A stretch of DNA of 64,000 nt, from positions 1-64,000 of the forward strand of contig JAFYCS010000085.1 in assembly GCA_017539565.1 (NCBI GenBank), in the 5' to 3' direction. A model generated the notes under the pieces. That model did not search any database. It was not told where the DNA came from and saw only the letters and a program-made list of their open reading frames with translations. Shown here piece by piece: positions 8,155-15,865 of this stretch. This DNA comes from Lachnospiraceae bacterium (GTDB taxonomy: Bacteria > Bacillota > Clostridia > Lachnospirales > Lachnospiraceae). Position numbers and translations under genes: made by a program. The stretch's first letter is position 1, and the number at the start of each line of letters is the position of its first letter.

Positions 8155-8608
8155 CGCTTACCTCTTCGGACTCTTCTTCACTTTCCTCATCTTTGGTGAA
8201 AAGTATCTTTTTTGTCTTATCGTTCAGGAATTCCTTAAACTCCGACAGTTCCGGCTTTCCCACGAACCCCGCCTTGTAAAGGAGCTGAACATGCATGGCC
8301 ATGCCTTCTTTCCTGAGCTGCAGCACTATCAGCTCATCTGTCTCATAAACAGATTCTATAGTGCTGTATTTAAAAGAAAATGCCGTCGTGTTGACCTGTA
8401 CATGTACCTGATCTGCATTGAACCTGACTATGTTGACTACTGCTTTTCCGTGCTGCGAAAGAAGATCACGCCAGTTCAGCCACTCCCTGAAACGATAACC
8501 AAGAAAGTATATCCTCCTGAATTTCAGCTTCATATATCTGGAGTGATAATACTCCCGATGAAGCTTTCTGGTCAGTATAAAGCGGTTTTCGTACATCAAT
8601 TTGGCCAT
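8147..8608 (-). CDS. YcxB-like / PH-like domain protein
   Basis: A small protein of 153 residues from the chosen start, weakly recognised. The segment STIESVYETDELIVLQL followed by a FKEFL-type helix resembles the C-terminal domain of YcxB-like proteins, a PH-like fold. The two membrane helices usual in YcxB are absent. The tail is strongly acidic (EESEEESEE). ATGs exist at 8620, 8608 and 8596. The one at 8620 overlaps a good -10 hexamer, so the start at 8608 is chosen. No Shine-Dalgarno sequence precedes any of the three. Its last codons overlap the FapA-like ATG. It opens the operon that ends with the HD-GYP regulator. Identity is tentative. Confidence 0.5.
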   Translation of the reverse strand: MAKLMYENRFILTRKLHREYYHSRYMKLKFRRIYFLGYRFREWLNWRDLLSQHGKAVVNIVRFNADQVHVQVNTTAFSFKYSTIESVYETDELIVLQLRKEGMAMHVQLLYKAGFVGKPELSEFKEFLNDKTKKILFTKDEESEEESEEVSDG

Positions 8609-8618
8609 ATTCGAAGTC

Positions 8619-8648
8619 ATTATACTATACTTATGTTAATCATGACAA
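8619..8648 (-). promoter_or_regulatory. Promoter of the YcxB-like/FapA/HD-GYP operon
   Basis: On the minus strand, TTGTCA (8643-8648), an 18-bp spacer and TATAAT (8619-8624). Expected transcription starts near 8612, only a few nucleotides before the chosen start codon. Confidence 0.6.
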
Positions 8649-8687
8649 GATATATCTTGGCTCAAATGTTTATTTTGCTTATTTTTC

Positions 8688-8716
8688 TGTACAAACCGTT
8701 AAAAAGCGTGTATAAT
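8688..8716 (+). promoter_or_regulatory. Promoter of the DUF624 gene
   Basis: TGTACA (8688-8693), a 17-bp spacer and a perfect TATAAT (8711-8716), giving a leader of about 70 nt. Confidence 0.5.
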
Positions 8717-8791
8717 CGCTTATGTTTGATTTTTGATCAGATTTGCATCCGGACCGGAATAACGACCACGATATGAAAGAGGTAGACATAA

Positions 8792-9493
8792 ATGAAGATT
8801 TTTGCGATCGACAGCCCCCTTATGAGCGTTTTAAGCAAGATATCCGATCTGCTTATACTTAATCTTATTACATTGGTAATGTGCATCCCCATAGTAACAG
8901 CCGGGGCATCCTTTACTGCCATGCATTACTGCTGCCTTAAACTTGCACGCGGTCACGAGACCAGCATGTGGAAGCAGTTTTTCCACTCATTTAAGGATAA
9001 CTTCAAGCAGTCTACGCTCATCTGGCTTCTTTTCCTGGTGATCATGGGATTTATAGGCTATGATTTCCTGCTTATGTACAACAATCCCACCGAACTCAGT
9101 ACTTTCGTATTCGGTGGTCTGCTGGTATTTACCATAATACTGCTCTTCGGCGGAAGTATGGTATTTCCCATCCAGGCAAAGTTCTATAACACAATTCCGG
9201 TAACCCTTAAGACCGGCTTTATCTTTTCCTTCAGGCACTTCTTCAGGACACTGATATTCTTTGTACTTAAGCTGCTTCCCCTTGTGCTGATGCTCGTCGG
9301 AAACATCGGTATCATGATATTCCCTATAATATTATGCTTCTGCTTCACCGCTCCGGGCTATGTAGCTGCCAAGCTCTATGACAAATCTTTCCAGGAAGCA
9401 GAAGATATAATTTTCGCCAAAGAGGCCGCCAAAAAAGGTACGGCTGATGATGAAGAAAAGATCTTTACCGACGTGCCTGAGAAGACTTCTTAA
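8792..9493 (+). CDS. DUF624 (YesL family) membrane protein
   Basis: A 233-residue integral membrane protein with about five hydrophobic helices. The N-terminal half carries the YesL/DUF624 pattern: a helix with LNLITLVMCIPIVTAGAS, then a TAMHYCCLKLARG segment, and a later FIFSFRHFFRTL segment. Such proteins are encoded beside carbohydrate ABC transporters in many Firmicutes, but their function is not settled. Here it stands alone, though a large sugar transporter operon lies 10 kb away. AGAGGT precedes the ATG. The tail is Lys/Glu-rich and cytoplasmic. Its 3' end overlaps the end of the convergent U32-like gene by 29 nt, so both reading frames use the same DNA there. Confidence 0.85.
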   Translation: MKIFAIDSPLMSVLSKISDLLILNLITLVMCIPIVTAGASFTAMHYCCLKLARGHETSMWKQFFHSFKDNFKQSTLIWLLFLVIMGFIGYDFLLMYNNPTELSTFVFGGLLVFTIILLFGGSMVFPIQAKFYNTIPVTLKTGFIFSFRHFFRTLIFFVLKLLPLVLMLVGNIGIMIFPIILCFCFTAPGYVAAKLYDKSFQEAEDIIFAKEAAKKGTADDEEKIFTDVPEKTS

Positions 9494-10373
9494 GCGCTAT
9501 CTCCTGAAGCTTAGTCTCCACGCGCGCGCGTATCTTGTCTCTGTGTTCTTCCTTTACAAGGAAATAGAGATATGAATCAAGTACCATGCTCTGGGGTAAT
9601 CCCCTTCCCACCAGCTTAAAGTTGCAGAAGCCTCTGTCTATATAATCGTTTATATCGGTATTTGATATAAATGAAGGACGCTTTTTGCAGTCTTCAAAGC
9701 TTCTGATCTTTTTATTGGGACAGTCGAAAGGCGGCGCTATCTCGAATTCCAGCTGCTTTTCCGACTCATCACGGTAATGATCCACTCTCCTGGGGCAGTT
9801 TGGATAACATATCTCATCCACCAGTATCTCTACCCGCTCAGCTACAGGCTCAAGCCCCTTAAGTACTTCTTCGTTGTGATTCAGATCGTAATCCAGTACC
9901 ACCATGAAGTAATCCTTTTCAAGCTCTTTCTTAAGTGCATCCGGATCCGTGATCCTCTTGGTGGTCGACGATATGTATTTGTAATTCGGATATTTCTCCC
10001 TCAGATAATCCTCAAGAACGGGACGGTTGACCAGCACCTGGTTCATGCCGTTATCAGCCAGGCGCATTATCATATTGCAGAGGGTATCGTTAAGATGCTC
10101 CTCCGTGACCAGGGAATTGGTCCAGGTAAAGCGGACGGGAACGCCCGCATCGTTATACTCTTTAAGGGTACGTACTATATCATTCTTTGATGAAAAGCCC
10201 AGGACCGTACGTCCGCCGTTCCAGATAGCTCCCGGAAAGGTCCCATAGACGCTGCCCACACAGTAACCCTTGTGAAAGCAGTAGGGATAGTCATTCATCA
10301 GTTCTATCATGATCTGATTTAAATTCTTAAGATAACAGAAACCGGGTAAATGCCAGTATATTTTTGATTCCAT
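9465..10373 (-). CDS. U32-peptidase-like / UbiV-like protein, paralogue 2
   Basis: About 302 residues, cytoplasmic. The family is only tentatively recognised. A phrase VVLDYDLNHN is followed by EILVDEICYPNCPRRVDHY and later FKLVGRGLP. The order 'last beta strand, Cys-rich CP-R-HY motif, then FKxxGR' recalls U32/UbiV-type TIM-barrel proteins, some of which bind an iron-sulfur cluster. Cysteines C-x3-C plus two further Cys residues could be ligands. It is clearly paralogous to the preceding gene; both have HLPG near the start, FTWTN/YTWTN, NGMN, YLR-KYP and the CP-R motif. The ATG at 10373 is chosen over 10379 because GGGGGG then has normal spacing. The last 29 nt overlap the convergent DUF624 gene. 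Confidence 0.5.
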   Translation of the reverse strand: MESKIYWHLPGFCYLKNLNQIMIELMNDYPYCFHKGYCVGSVYGTFPGAIWNGGRTVLGFSSKNDIVRTLKEYNDAGVPVRFTWTNSLVTEEHLNDTLCNMIMRLADNGMNQVLVNRPVLEDYLREKYPNYKYISSTTKRITDPDALKKELEKDYFMVVLDYDLNHNEEVLKGLEPVAERVEILVDEICYPNCPRRVDHYRDESEKQLEFEIAPPFDCPNKKIRSFEDCKKRPSFISNTDINDYIDRGFCNFKLVGRGLPQSMVLDSYLYFLVKEEHRDKIRARVETKLQEIALKKSSQARR

Positions 10374-10416
10374 ATCCATAACCCCCCTTTATCGTTTGTC
10401 CTCATTAAGTGCTTAC

Positions 10417-11376
10417 TTAAGGCCATTTAGACGGACGGGGGCGGTTCACCGTTATAACACCTGCACCCTTAAGATTACCGATGAGCCTCTGTCTTGCAAA
10501 GCCCTGATGCTCGGGCTTGAGCATGAAGAAGCAGTAGGTATCGATAAGGGAGAACAGATTGGCTGTGCGGCCTTCTATCTTAAAGTTTGTTATCCCTGCA
10601 GGAATGTACTTCTCCCAGATGTCTTCAGGTTTTATAAAGGTGGGGTAATCCTGTATGGTCCAGAGATTATTGGTCTCACCGTATTCGCAGTACCAGGGGA
10701 TAAGCGGCTTCTGCTTATCCTTGGGAAGCTTGCGGTTTTCGATCGCGATGCGCTCGTTACGGGCTTCCTGTACATAATGTGCACCTCGTCTGGGACAGTT
10801 GGGGGTACAGCAGGTATTCACCAGCACCTCCAGCTTTTCGGGGTGTTCCACCTTATCCAGCAGATCCCAGCGGTTGTTCAGGTTATAGTCCAGCACCACA
10901 TATTTGTAGTCCTTAGCGATCTCGGCATTAAGCTGGTCTATATCCTTTATCTCCTTGCAGGTTGAGCTGTTATATGCAAATTTGGGATATTTCTTTCTGA
11001 GATATTCTTCGAGGATGGGATTGAAGATCATTACTTCATTCATCCCGTTGTTAGCACAGTCCATACAGTAATTGCAGTAAGGATCAGCAAGATCTTCCTC
11101 TGTTATCTCGGGATTGGTCCAGGTATATCGGATAGGTATACCCTTGTCATTAAGACTCTTGATAACGGCGTTGATGTATTTTCCGTCACACTGGTCAAAG
11201 CCGGCGAAACGCCCGCCTGTCCACAATGAAAGGGGAAATTCACCGAAGCAGGAACCTATCTCAACGCCCTCACGGAACCACTCGGGGAACTGTTCCAGCA
11301 TAGATATCCAGAACATGTTGAGGGGGTAATTATAACGGAGTCCGGGTAAATGAAATCTGGCTTTAACTTCTGACAT
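10417..11376 (-). CDS. U32-peptidase-like / UbiV-like protein, paralogue 1
   Basis: 319 residues, cytoplasmic, paralogous to the gene that follows it 43 nt downstream. The conserved core includes SCFGEFPLSLWTGGRF, IPIRYTWTNPEITEED, YVVLDYNLNNRWDLL, VLVNTCCTPNCPRRGAHY and NFKIEGRT. The terminal FKIEGR phrase is close to the motif seen in U32-family proteins, which act on protein, tRNA or rRNA or in ubiquinone hydroxylation. The exact substrate is unknown here. GGAGG precedes the ATG at good spacing. The gene follows the ABC export operon on the same strand after a 62-nt spacer holding a repeat, so it may be part of that operon or have its own weak promoter (TATAAT around 11390). Confidence 0.5.
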   Translation of the reverse strand: MSEVKARFHLPGLRYNYPLNMFWISMLEQFPEWFREGVEIGSCFGEFPLSLWTGGRFAGFDQCDGKYINAVIKSLNDKGIPIRYTWTNPEITEEDLADPYCNYCMDCANNGMNEVMIFNPILEEYLRKKYPKFAYNSSTCKEIKDIDQLNAEIAKDYKYVVLDYNLNNRWDLLDKVEHPEKLEVLVNTCCTPNCPRRGAHYVQEARNERIAIENRKLPKDKQKPLIPWYCEYGETNNLWTIQDYPTFIKPEDIWEKYIPAGITNFKIEGRTANLFSLIDTYCFFMLKPEHQGFARQRLIGNLKGAGVITVNRPRPSKWP

Positions 11377-11398
11377 GTCGTAACCCTCCTGTATTATA

Positions 11399-11435
11399 AA
11401 AGATCCTTCGTCGCTGTGCTCCTCAGGATTACAAA
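11399..11435. repeat. REP-like palindromic repeat, degenerate copy
   Basis: AAGATCCTTCG...CTCAGGAT at 11399-11430 is a diverged member of the repeat family found intact at 44820 and 45831. It sits in the spacer between the ABC ATPase and U32-like genes. Confidence 0.6.
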
Positions 11436-11438
11436 GCC

Positions 11439-12386
11439 TTACTCTTCCTTATTTTCAATCGCTGCTGCCGTTTCCGGGCCGGAGATGACGATCTTGCCGT
11501 CCTGGAAGGCCACGCGCACCTTGTTATCGCCAAGGTTGAGACCCTGTATCATTTCCTGGGGCAGCTGCAGACGGCCCACACGGTCAAGTACCGCGTATTC
11601 ATCCTGGGTATCCTCAGACCTCCAGTCTATATCGGTCTCCGCAAGACGGTCCTGATATGCTTCCTTAAGCACACGCTCAGAACTTATCTTACCGTCACGG
11701 ATCGCAACCACACGCTTAACCTTCTTTGAAAGGGCTATATCATGGGTTACTATCAATATGGTCTGTCCGTTTCGGTTTAATTCCGAAAATACATCAAAGA
11801 TATAATTTGCGGTAGCTGTATCAACACTGCCTGTAGGTTCATCCGCAAGCAGGAGCTGGGGCGAATTGGCCAGGGCTATGGCTATGGCCACACGCTGCTG
11901 CTCACCACCGGAGAGCATGTTCATGCGGTTGGCCTTCTTATGGGCCATTCCCACCATCTCCAGAAGCTCCATTGCTTTTTCCCTTTTCTTCCTGCTGCTG
12001 GAAAGGTACATAGGCATCATAACATTTTCCAGCGCAGAAAGGAAGGGCAACATATTACGTCCGTTATTCTGCCACACAAAACCGACGGTACTGCGCTTAT
12101 AACGTACCAGCTCTTTCTCACTCATGGTAAAGAGATTGCCGCCGGCCACGAAAAGAGAACCCGCACTTGGTCTGTCCAGTCCGCCTATCATATTAAGGAA
12201 AGTAGACTTACCGCTTCCTGAATTACCTATGATAGCGGTCAGCTCTCCCCTTTCCACAGAAAGATCCAGTCCCTGCAGCGCAAGCACCTCCGTCTCTTTT
12301 GTCTTATAGATCTTAACAAGGTTGTCTGCTTTGATCAGTACCTTGTCATCGATGTCAATTTTTTTCTCTTCCTTATTCGCTTTCAC
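11439..12386 (-). CDS. ABC transporter ATPase (MacB/LolD type) with AbrB-like C-terminal tail
   Basis: A 315-residue cytoplasmic ATPase. Walker A is GNSGSGKST (about 54-62), the signature [12 protein letters not shown] lies near 160-171, Walker B is LLLADEP, and the switch His is in VTHD. The core matches LolD/MacB-type ATPases that power substrate extraction through FtsX-like permeases. After the nucleotide domain, residues from about 265 read [15 protein letters not shown] and [16 protein letters not shown]. This looks like an AbrB/SpoVT swapped-hairpin domain (DRxGRxxLP pattern), normally a dimerisation or DNA-binding fold. The start is GTG and overlaps the end of the other ATPase gene by 14 nt. 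Adaptors, permease and two ATPases form one operon. Confidence 0.9.
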   Translation of the reverse strand: MKANKEEKKIDIDDKVLIKADNLVKIYKTKETEVLALQGLDLSVERGELTAIIGNSGSGKSTFLNMIGGLDRPSAGSLFVAGGNLFTMSEKELVRYKRSTVGFVWQNNGRNMLPFLSALENVMMPMYLSSSRKKREKAMELLEMVGMAHKKANRMNMLSGGEQQRVAIAIALANSPQLLLADEPTGSVDTATANYIFDVFSELNRNGQTILIVTHDIALSKKVKRVVAIRDGKISSERVLKEAYQDRLAETDIDWRSEDTQDEYAVLDRVGRLQLPQEMIQGLNLGDNKVRVAFQDGKIVISGPETAAAIENKEE

Positions 12387-13059
12387 TGACTCTTTCTCCG
12401 TTTGCCAGCTCTATCAGATAATCTGCTGCACCCATAAGTCCTACGTCATGAGTCGTCATCAGTATCGATATTCCTTCTTTCTTGCTCATCTCCGCAAAAA
12501 GACTTGCCACCCTTGCTGCCATCGCACTGTCCAGCTCCGCCGTAGGCTCATCCGCCAGTATCATCTTGGGCCTGTGGGCCAGTGCTCTTGCGATAGCCAC
12601 ACGCTGCTGCTCACCACCCGACATCTCTGCGGGCATATGGGTCATACGGTTTCCAAGTCCCACCAGACGCAGGCATTCCTCCACACGCTTATCCCTTTCC
12701 TTACCGGGCTTGATACCTGCCATACGCATGGAAAACTCCACGTTCTGGAAGGCATTGAGCGAAGGTATGAGAGACACCGACTGGAAGACGAAGCCCATCT
12801 TCTTACGGCGCAGCTCCTCTTTTTTATAATCCGAAAGCTTTGATACATCCTCACCGTCTATGCGCACGGTACCGCCCGTAGGCTTATCCAGCGTACAGAT
12901 GATGTTTAGGAGCGTGGTCTTACCCGAACCTGATCTTCCCTTAAGGATAACAAAGGAAGATTCGGGTATTGCCGCATTTATATGCTTCAGCGCCTGGAAC
13001 TCGCCGCCGGGCACCGGAAATGTTCTTGATACATCCAATACTTCGATAATATTTCCCAT
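12373..13059 (-). CDS. ABC transporter ATPase (MacB/LolD type)
   Basis: A 228-residue ATPase. Walker A is GRSGSGKTT (about 40-48). The Q-loop is in GFVFQS, the signature is [16 protein letters not shown], Walker B is MILADEPTAELD, and the H-loop is in TTHD. Length and motifs are typical of LolD/MacB partners. Its ATG begins one base after the stop of the permease gene, and its end overlaps the next ATPase, implying translational coupling. Two different ATPases with one permease suggest a heterodimeric motor driving the single large FtsX-type permease. Confidence 0.92.
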   Translation of the reverse strand: MGNIIEVLDVSRTFPVPGGEFQALKHINAAIPESSFVILKGRSGSGKTTLLNIICTLDKPTGGTVRIDGEDVSKLSDYKKEELRRKKMGFVFQSVSLIPSLNAFQNVEFSMRMAGIKPGKERDKRVEECLRLVGLGNRMTHMPAEMSGGEQQRVAIARALAHRPKMILADEPTAELDSAMAARVASLFAEMSKKEGISILMTTHDVGLMGAADYLIELANGERVSESE

Positions 13060-13060
13060 C

Positions 13061-15865
13061 TTATTCCTCTCCCAGCTTCAGAGCCTTTGCTACGTTCATC
13101 CTGAAGGTCATAAGCGTAAGTACCAGGAAGCAGAACAGCATCATCACCGCTATCACCAGCATAAGTCTGGTAAGATCCGAACTGTCGGTGATAAGCTCCA
13201 TAGGCAGGAGCTGGGTAGCCGATGCATAAACCTTCTGTATGATAGGTACAAACAGTCCGGAAGTTAGCTTGCCTATACCAAAGCCCGCAAGTATCGACAG
13301 TCCGCCGCAGAATATCTGCTCAAGGAAGAGCATATGGAATACTTCTCCCTTGTGGAAACCTGATGCACGCAACACACCGAATACCAGCTCACGTTCTTTA
13401 AGGGCCATTATCCAGTAGATCAGGTAACCCACGCCGCAAAGGATCAGCGTCACCACAAAGCCAAGGGTGAGCACACCGTTGGTACCCTGCAGCAGAGGAT
13501 CGGTCTGGGCCTCCTCCAGGTCGTCATTACGGTTCACATAGGTGGTAAGACGCATATCATTTGCTTCCTTCCACTCATATATCTGTTCGTCGGTAGTGCC
13601 TTCCTTAAGCTTTGCCATCACTTCGTAAGGAACATCACCAAGCTTACTCTTTACATATTCAAAGTGGGCGATCACCGTATAATTCGGATCATTGGACATG
13701 GTACCGTCAGGCTGCTGCTGTGTTATCTCTGCAGCGTATCCGGGCCAGTAATCAAAGAAATCAACGATAACTCCGGTGGCACTTCCTCCGTTCTGACGTT
13801 TGTAGGTCACGCTGTCACCCTGCTTGAATCCCAGCTTGTCACGGAAATTTGCAGAAACAAGAACACCGTTCTCAACCACTGCCAGCTCATTTAACAGCTC
13901 ATAATAAGCCTTTCCGTTAAGCTTCTTATCAACCCAGGTCATCTCGCCGTATTCCTTTGTATGGATACCCAACAGATTGACCGTAAGCTTTCCGTTACTG
14001 CCGCCTTCCATCTCTATATCCTTTAAACGGTATACCTTGGTATAGGACTCGATAAAAGGAGCGGTTACGTATTTTGAGGGATCGGGCTCGATATATGTAC
14101 CGGTACGTGCCCCGTTACGGTCTACGATCTCGGTCCATACCTCTTTCACCCTCAGATCACAGCCGTCGGCATAATCAGTATTGCGGATAGCATTTTCAAC
14201 GATGGTACGTGCTACGGTAGAATGGTACATACCCAGTGATACCGTCATTATAAGGAAGAGCATTATCAGCTGCTGCTTGCGTCCGTTCTTCACATTCTCC
14301 ATAAAAGCAATGAAGGGTGCGGGGCGCCAGAAGAACTTTCCTATGGTATAGATAAGTTTAAGCAGTATCGGCTGCAGCCTTAAGAACAGAAGTCCAAGGC
14401 CCACTATCATCAGCGAGGAAGACAGATAAAGCAGGGGATCCATGGCCTTGTTGTTAAGCACGGTCTCCGTCATATCCGCAGAGCTTCTCTGGAAGCTGTA
14501 ATAACCGTATGCGGAAATACCTATGCAGACAACATCCAGGAAGAGTATCTCCCAGAGACGTTTCTTATTAAGAGCCTTCTGCTGCTTTAAGTTAACGATG
14601 GAAACCTTACTGTGCTTTATGGCCGGAAGCGTAAGACATAAGAGGCCGGTACCGGCTGCTGCCAGCACATACATCAGGGCACGCTGATCAAAGCTTACCT
14701 TAAGCTGTTCCGAAAGATCGAAGATCAGGAAGTTCCTGGTTGACCCCAGAAGCTTGGCAAGCTGCATACCCAGAGGTACACCGCCCAGGATACCCAGGCC
14801 CGTCAGGGTAAGCCCCTGATAGAGGTACAGCAGGAATATCTGCAGACGTGAACTTCCTCGGCTCTTGATGACCGATATCTCGTTACGTTCCATCTCATAC
14901 ATCTGCCCTGAGATCATCAGCAGGAATGCTGCCAGCATGATCAGGACCGGTATCTGCAGTATGGTCAGCGTAGCGCTGATACGTGAATGTTTATTGGTGT
15001 ATTCATTAAGAACTTCAAGTATAGGCGGCTCGTCTATAACATTACGGTACGAACCGGTATGTGCATAATAATCAACGCTCTTCTGAAGACGCTCGACATC
15101 CGTAGCCTTGATATTCTCATATTCAAACATTGCCGTATAACGGCATACGATGGAAAACTTTACCGACTTTTCTCCCATAAAGCTGTTTCTGAAAAGCTCG
15201 GGATTCATCAGGCAGAGATCGTCATATTCCGATTCCTTATCATTTTTCCAGTACAGATCCCCGGGGGACTTGGGCTCAAATACACCGACTATCTTATAAC
15301 GCATGGTCTTGCCTTCAAAAGTCTTTAAAGCATTAAAGGCCATGGTCTCTTCTACAAGATACCCCTGCTTGGTCATACATTTCTGGCTGATGATAACTTC
15401 GATAGCACCGTCATCGCTAAGTCCGGTGTCACTGTACATCCGGCCGTTTACAATATTAATATGGTCCTCCAGTTTGGATTTATAGCCAAGACGTGCAGAA
15501 AGATCATTTGCATCGTTACGCTCGTATTCTGAGTGGACCGCACCGCCGGTAATGGTATAGAGGTAGATAGTATCTCTTTCCTGTACACCAAGATCCCTAT
15601 ATATCGTAGGGATATAGTTTTCCATGGTGGTGATGGTCTTTCCGTCTTTTTCCTTCTTGGTGGAAACCTGAAGGGTAAGCTGAGCCGGCCATACACCTTC
15701 ATTGGAAAGATAATGATCAAACTCATCCGTCAGCATACGGTTATAAGCCGCAGACTGATACAGCGGAAAACTTACAGCTGTTGCAACAAGCAAAATACAG
15801 CCCAGTAAAAGGCTTAAATTCATCCATTTCTTATGCCACATTTTCTGCAGCATTATTCCCAGCAT
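13061..15865 (-). CDS. ABC transporter permease with two FtsX-like domains
   Basis: A 934-residue membrane protein. It has an N-terminal helix (about 14-35) followed by an extracytoplasmic domain of some 270 residues. Helices at about 300-430 make up the first FtsX-like unit, with more helices at about 450-560. A second extracytoplasmic domain follows, and the last three helices at about 800-925 form the second FtsX-like unit. This is the architecture of 'long' MacB/LolE-type permeases in Firmicutes that export peptides or move lipids. It overlaps the upstream adaptor gene by 13 nt and is followed by two ATPase genes. The substrate is unknown. No bacteriocin or lantibiotic precursor gene was seen nearby. 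Confidence 0.88.
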   Translation of the reverse strand: MLGIMLQKMWHKKWMNLSLLLGCILLVATAVSFPLYQSAAYNRMLTDEFDHYLSNEGVWPAQLTLQVSTKKEKDGKTITTMENYIPTIYRDLGVQERDTIYLYTITGGAVHSEYERNDANDLSARLGYKSKLEDHINIVNGRMYSDTGLSDDGAIEVIISQKCMTKQGYLVEETMAFNALKTFEGKTMRYKIVGVFEPKSPGDLYWKNDKESEYDDLCLMNPELFRNSFMGEKSVKFSIVCRYTAMFEYENIKATDVERLQKSVDYYAHTGSYRNVIDEPPILEVLNEYTNKHSRISATLTILQIPVLIMLAAFLLMISGQMYEMERNEISVIKSRGSSRLQIFLLYLYQGLTLTGLGILGGVPLGMQLAKLLGSTRNFLIFDLSEQLKVSFDQRALMYVLAAAGTGLLCLTLPAIKHSKVSIVNLKQQKALNKKRLWEILFLDVVCIGISAYGYYSFQRSSADMTETVLNNKAMDPLLYLSSSLMIVGLGLLFLRLQPILLKLIYTIGKFFWRPAPFIAFMENVKNGRKQQLIMLFLIMTVSLGMYHSTVARTIVENAIRNTDYADGCDLRVKEVWTEIVDRNGARTGTYIEPDPSKYVTAPFIESYTKVYRLKDIEMEGGSNGKLTVNLLGIHTKEYGEMTWVDKKLNGKAYYELLNELAVVENGVLVSANFRDKLGFKQGDSVTYKRQNGGSATGVIVDFFDYWPGYAAEITQQQPDGTMSNDPNYTVIAHFEYVKSKLGDVPYEVMAKLKEGTTDEQIYEWKEANDMRLTTYVNRNDDLEEAQTDPLLQGTNGVLTLGFVVTLILCGVGYLIYWIMALKERELVFGVLRASGFHKGEVFHMLFLEQIFCGGLSILAGFGIGKLTSGLFVPIIQKVYASATQLLPMELITDSSDLTRLMLVIAVMMLFCFLVLTLMTFRMNVAKALKLGEE

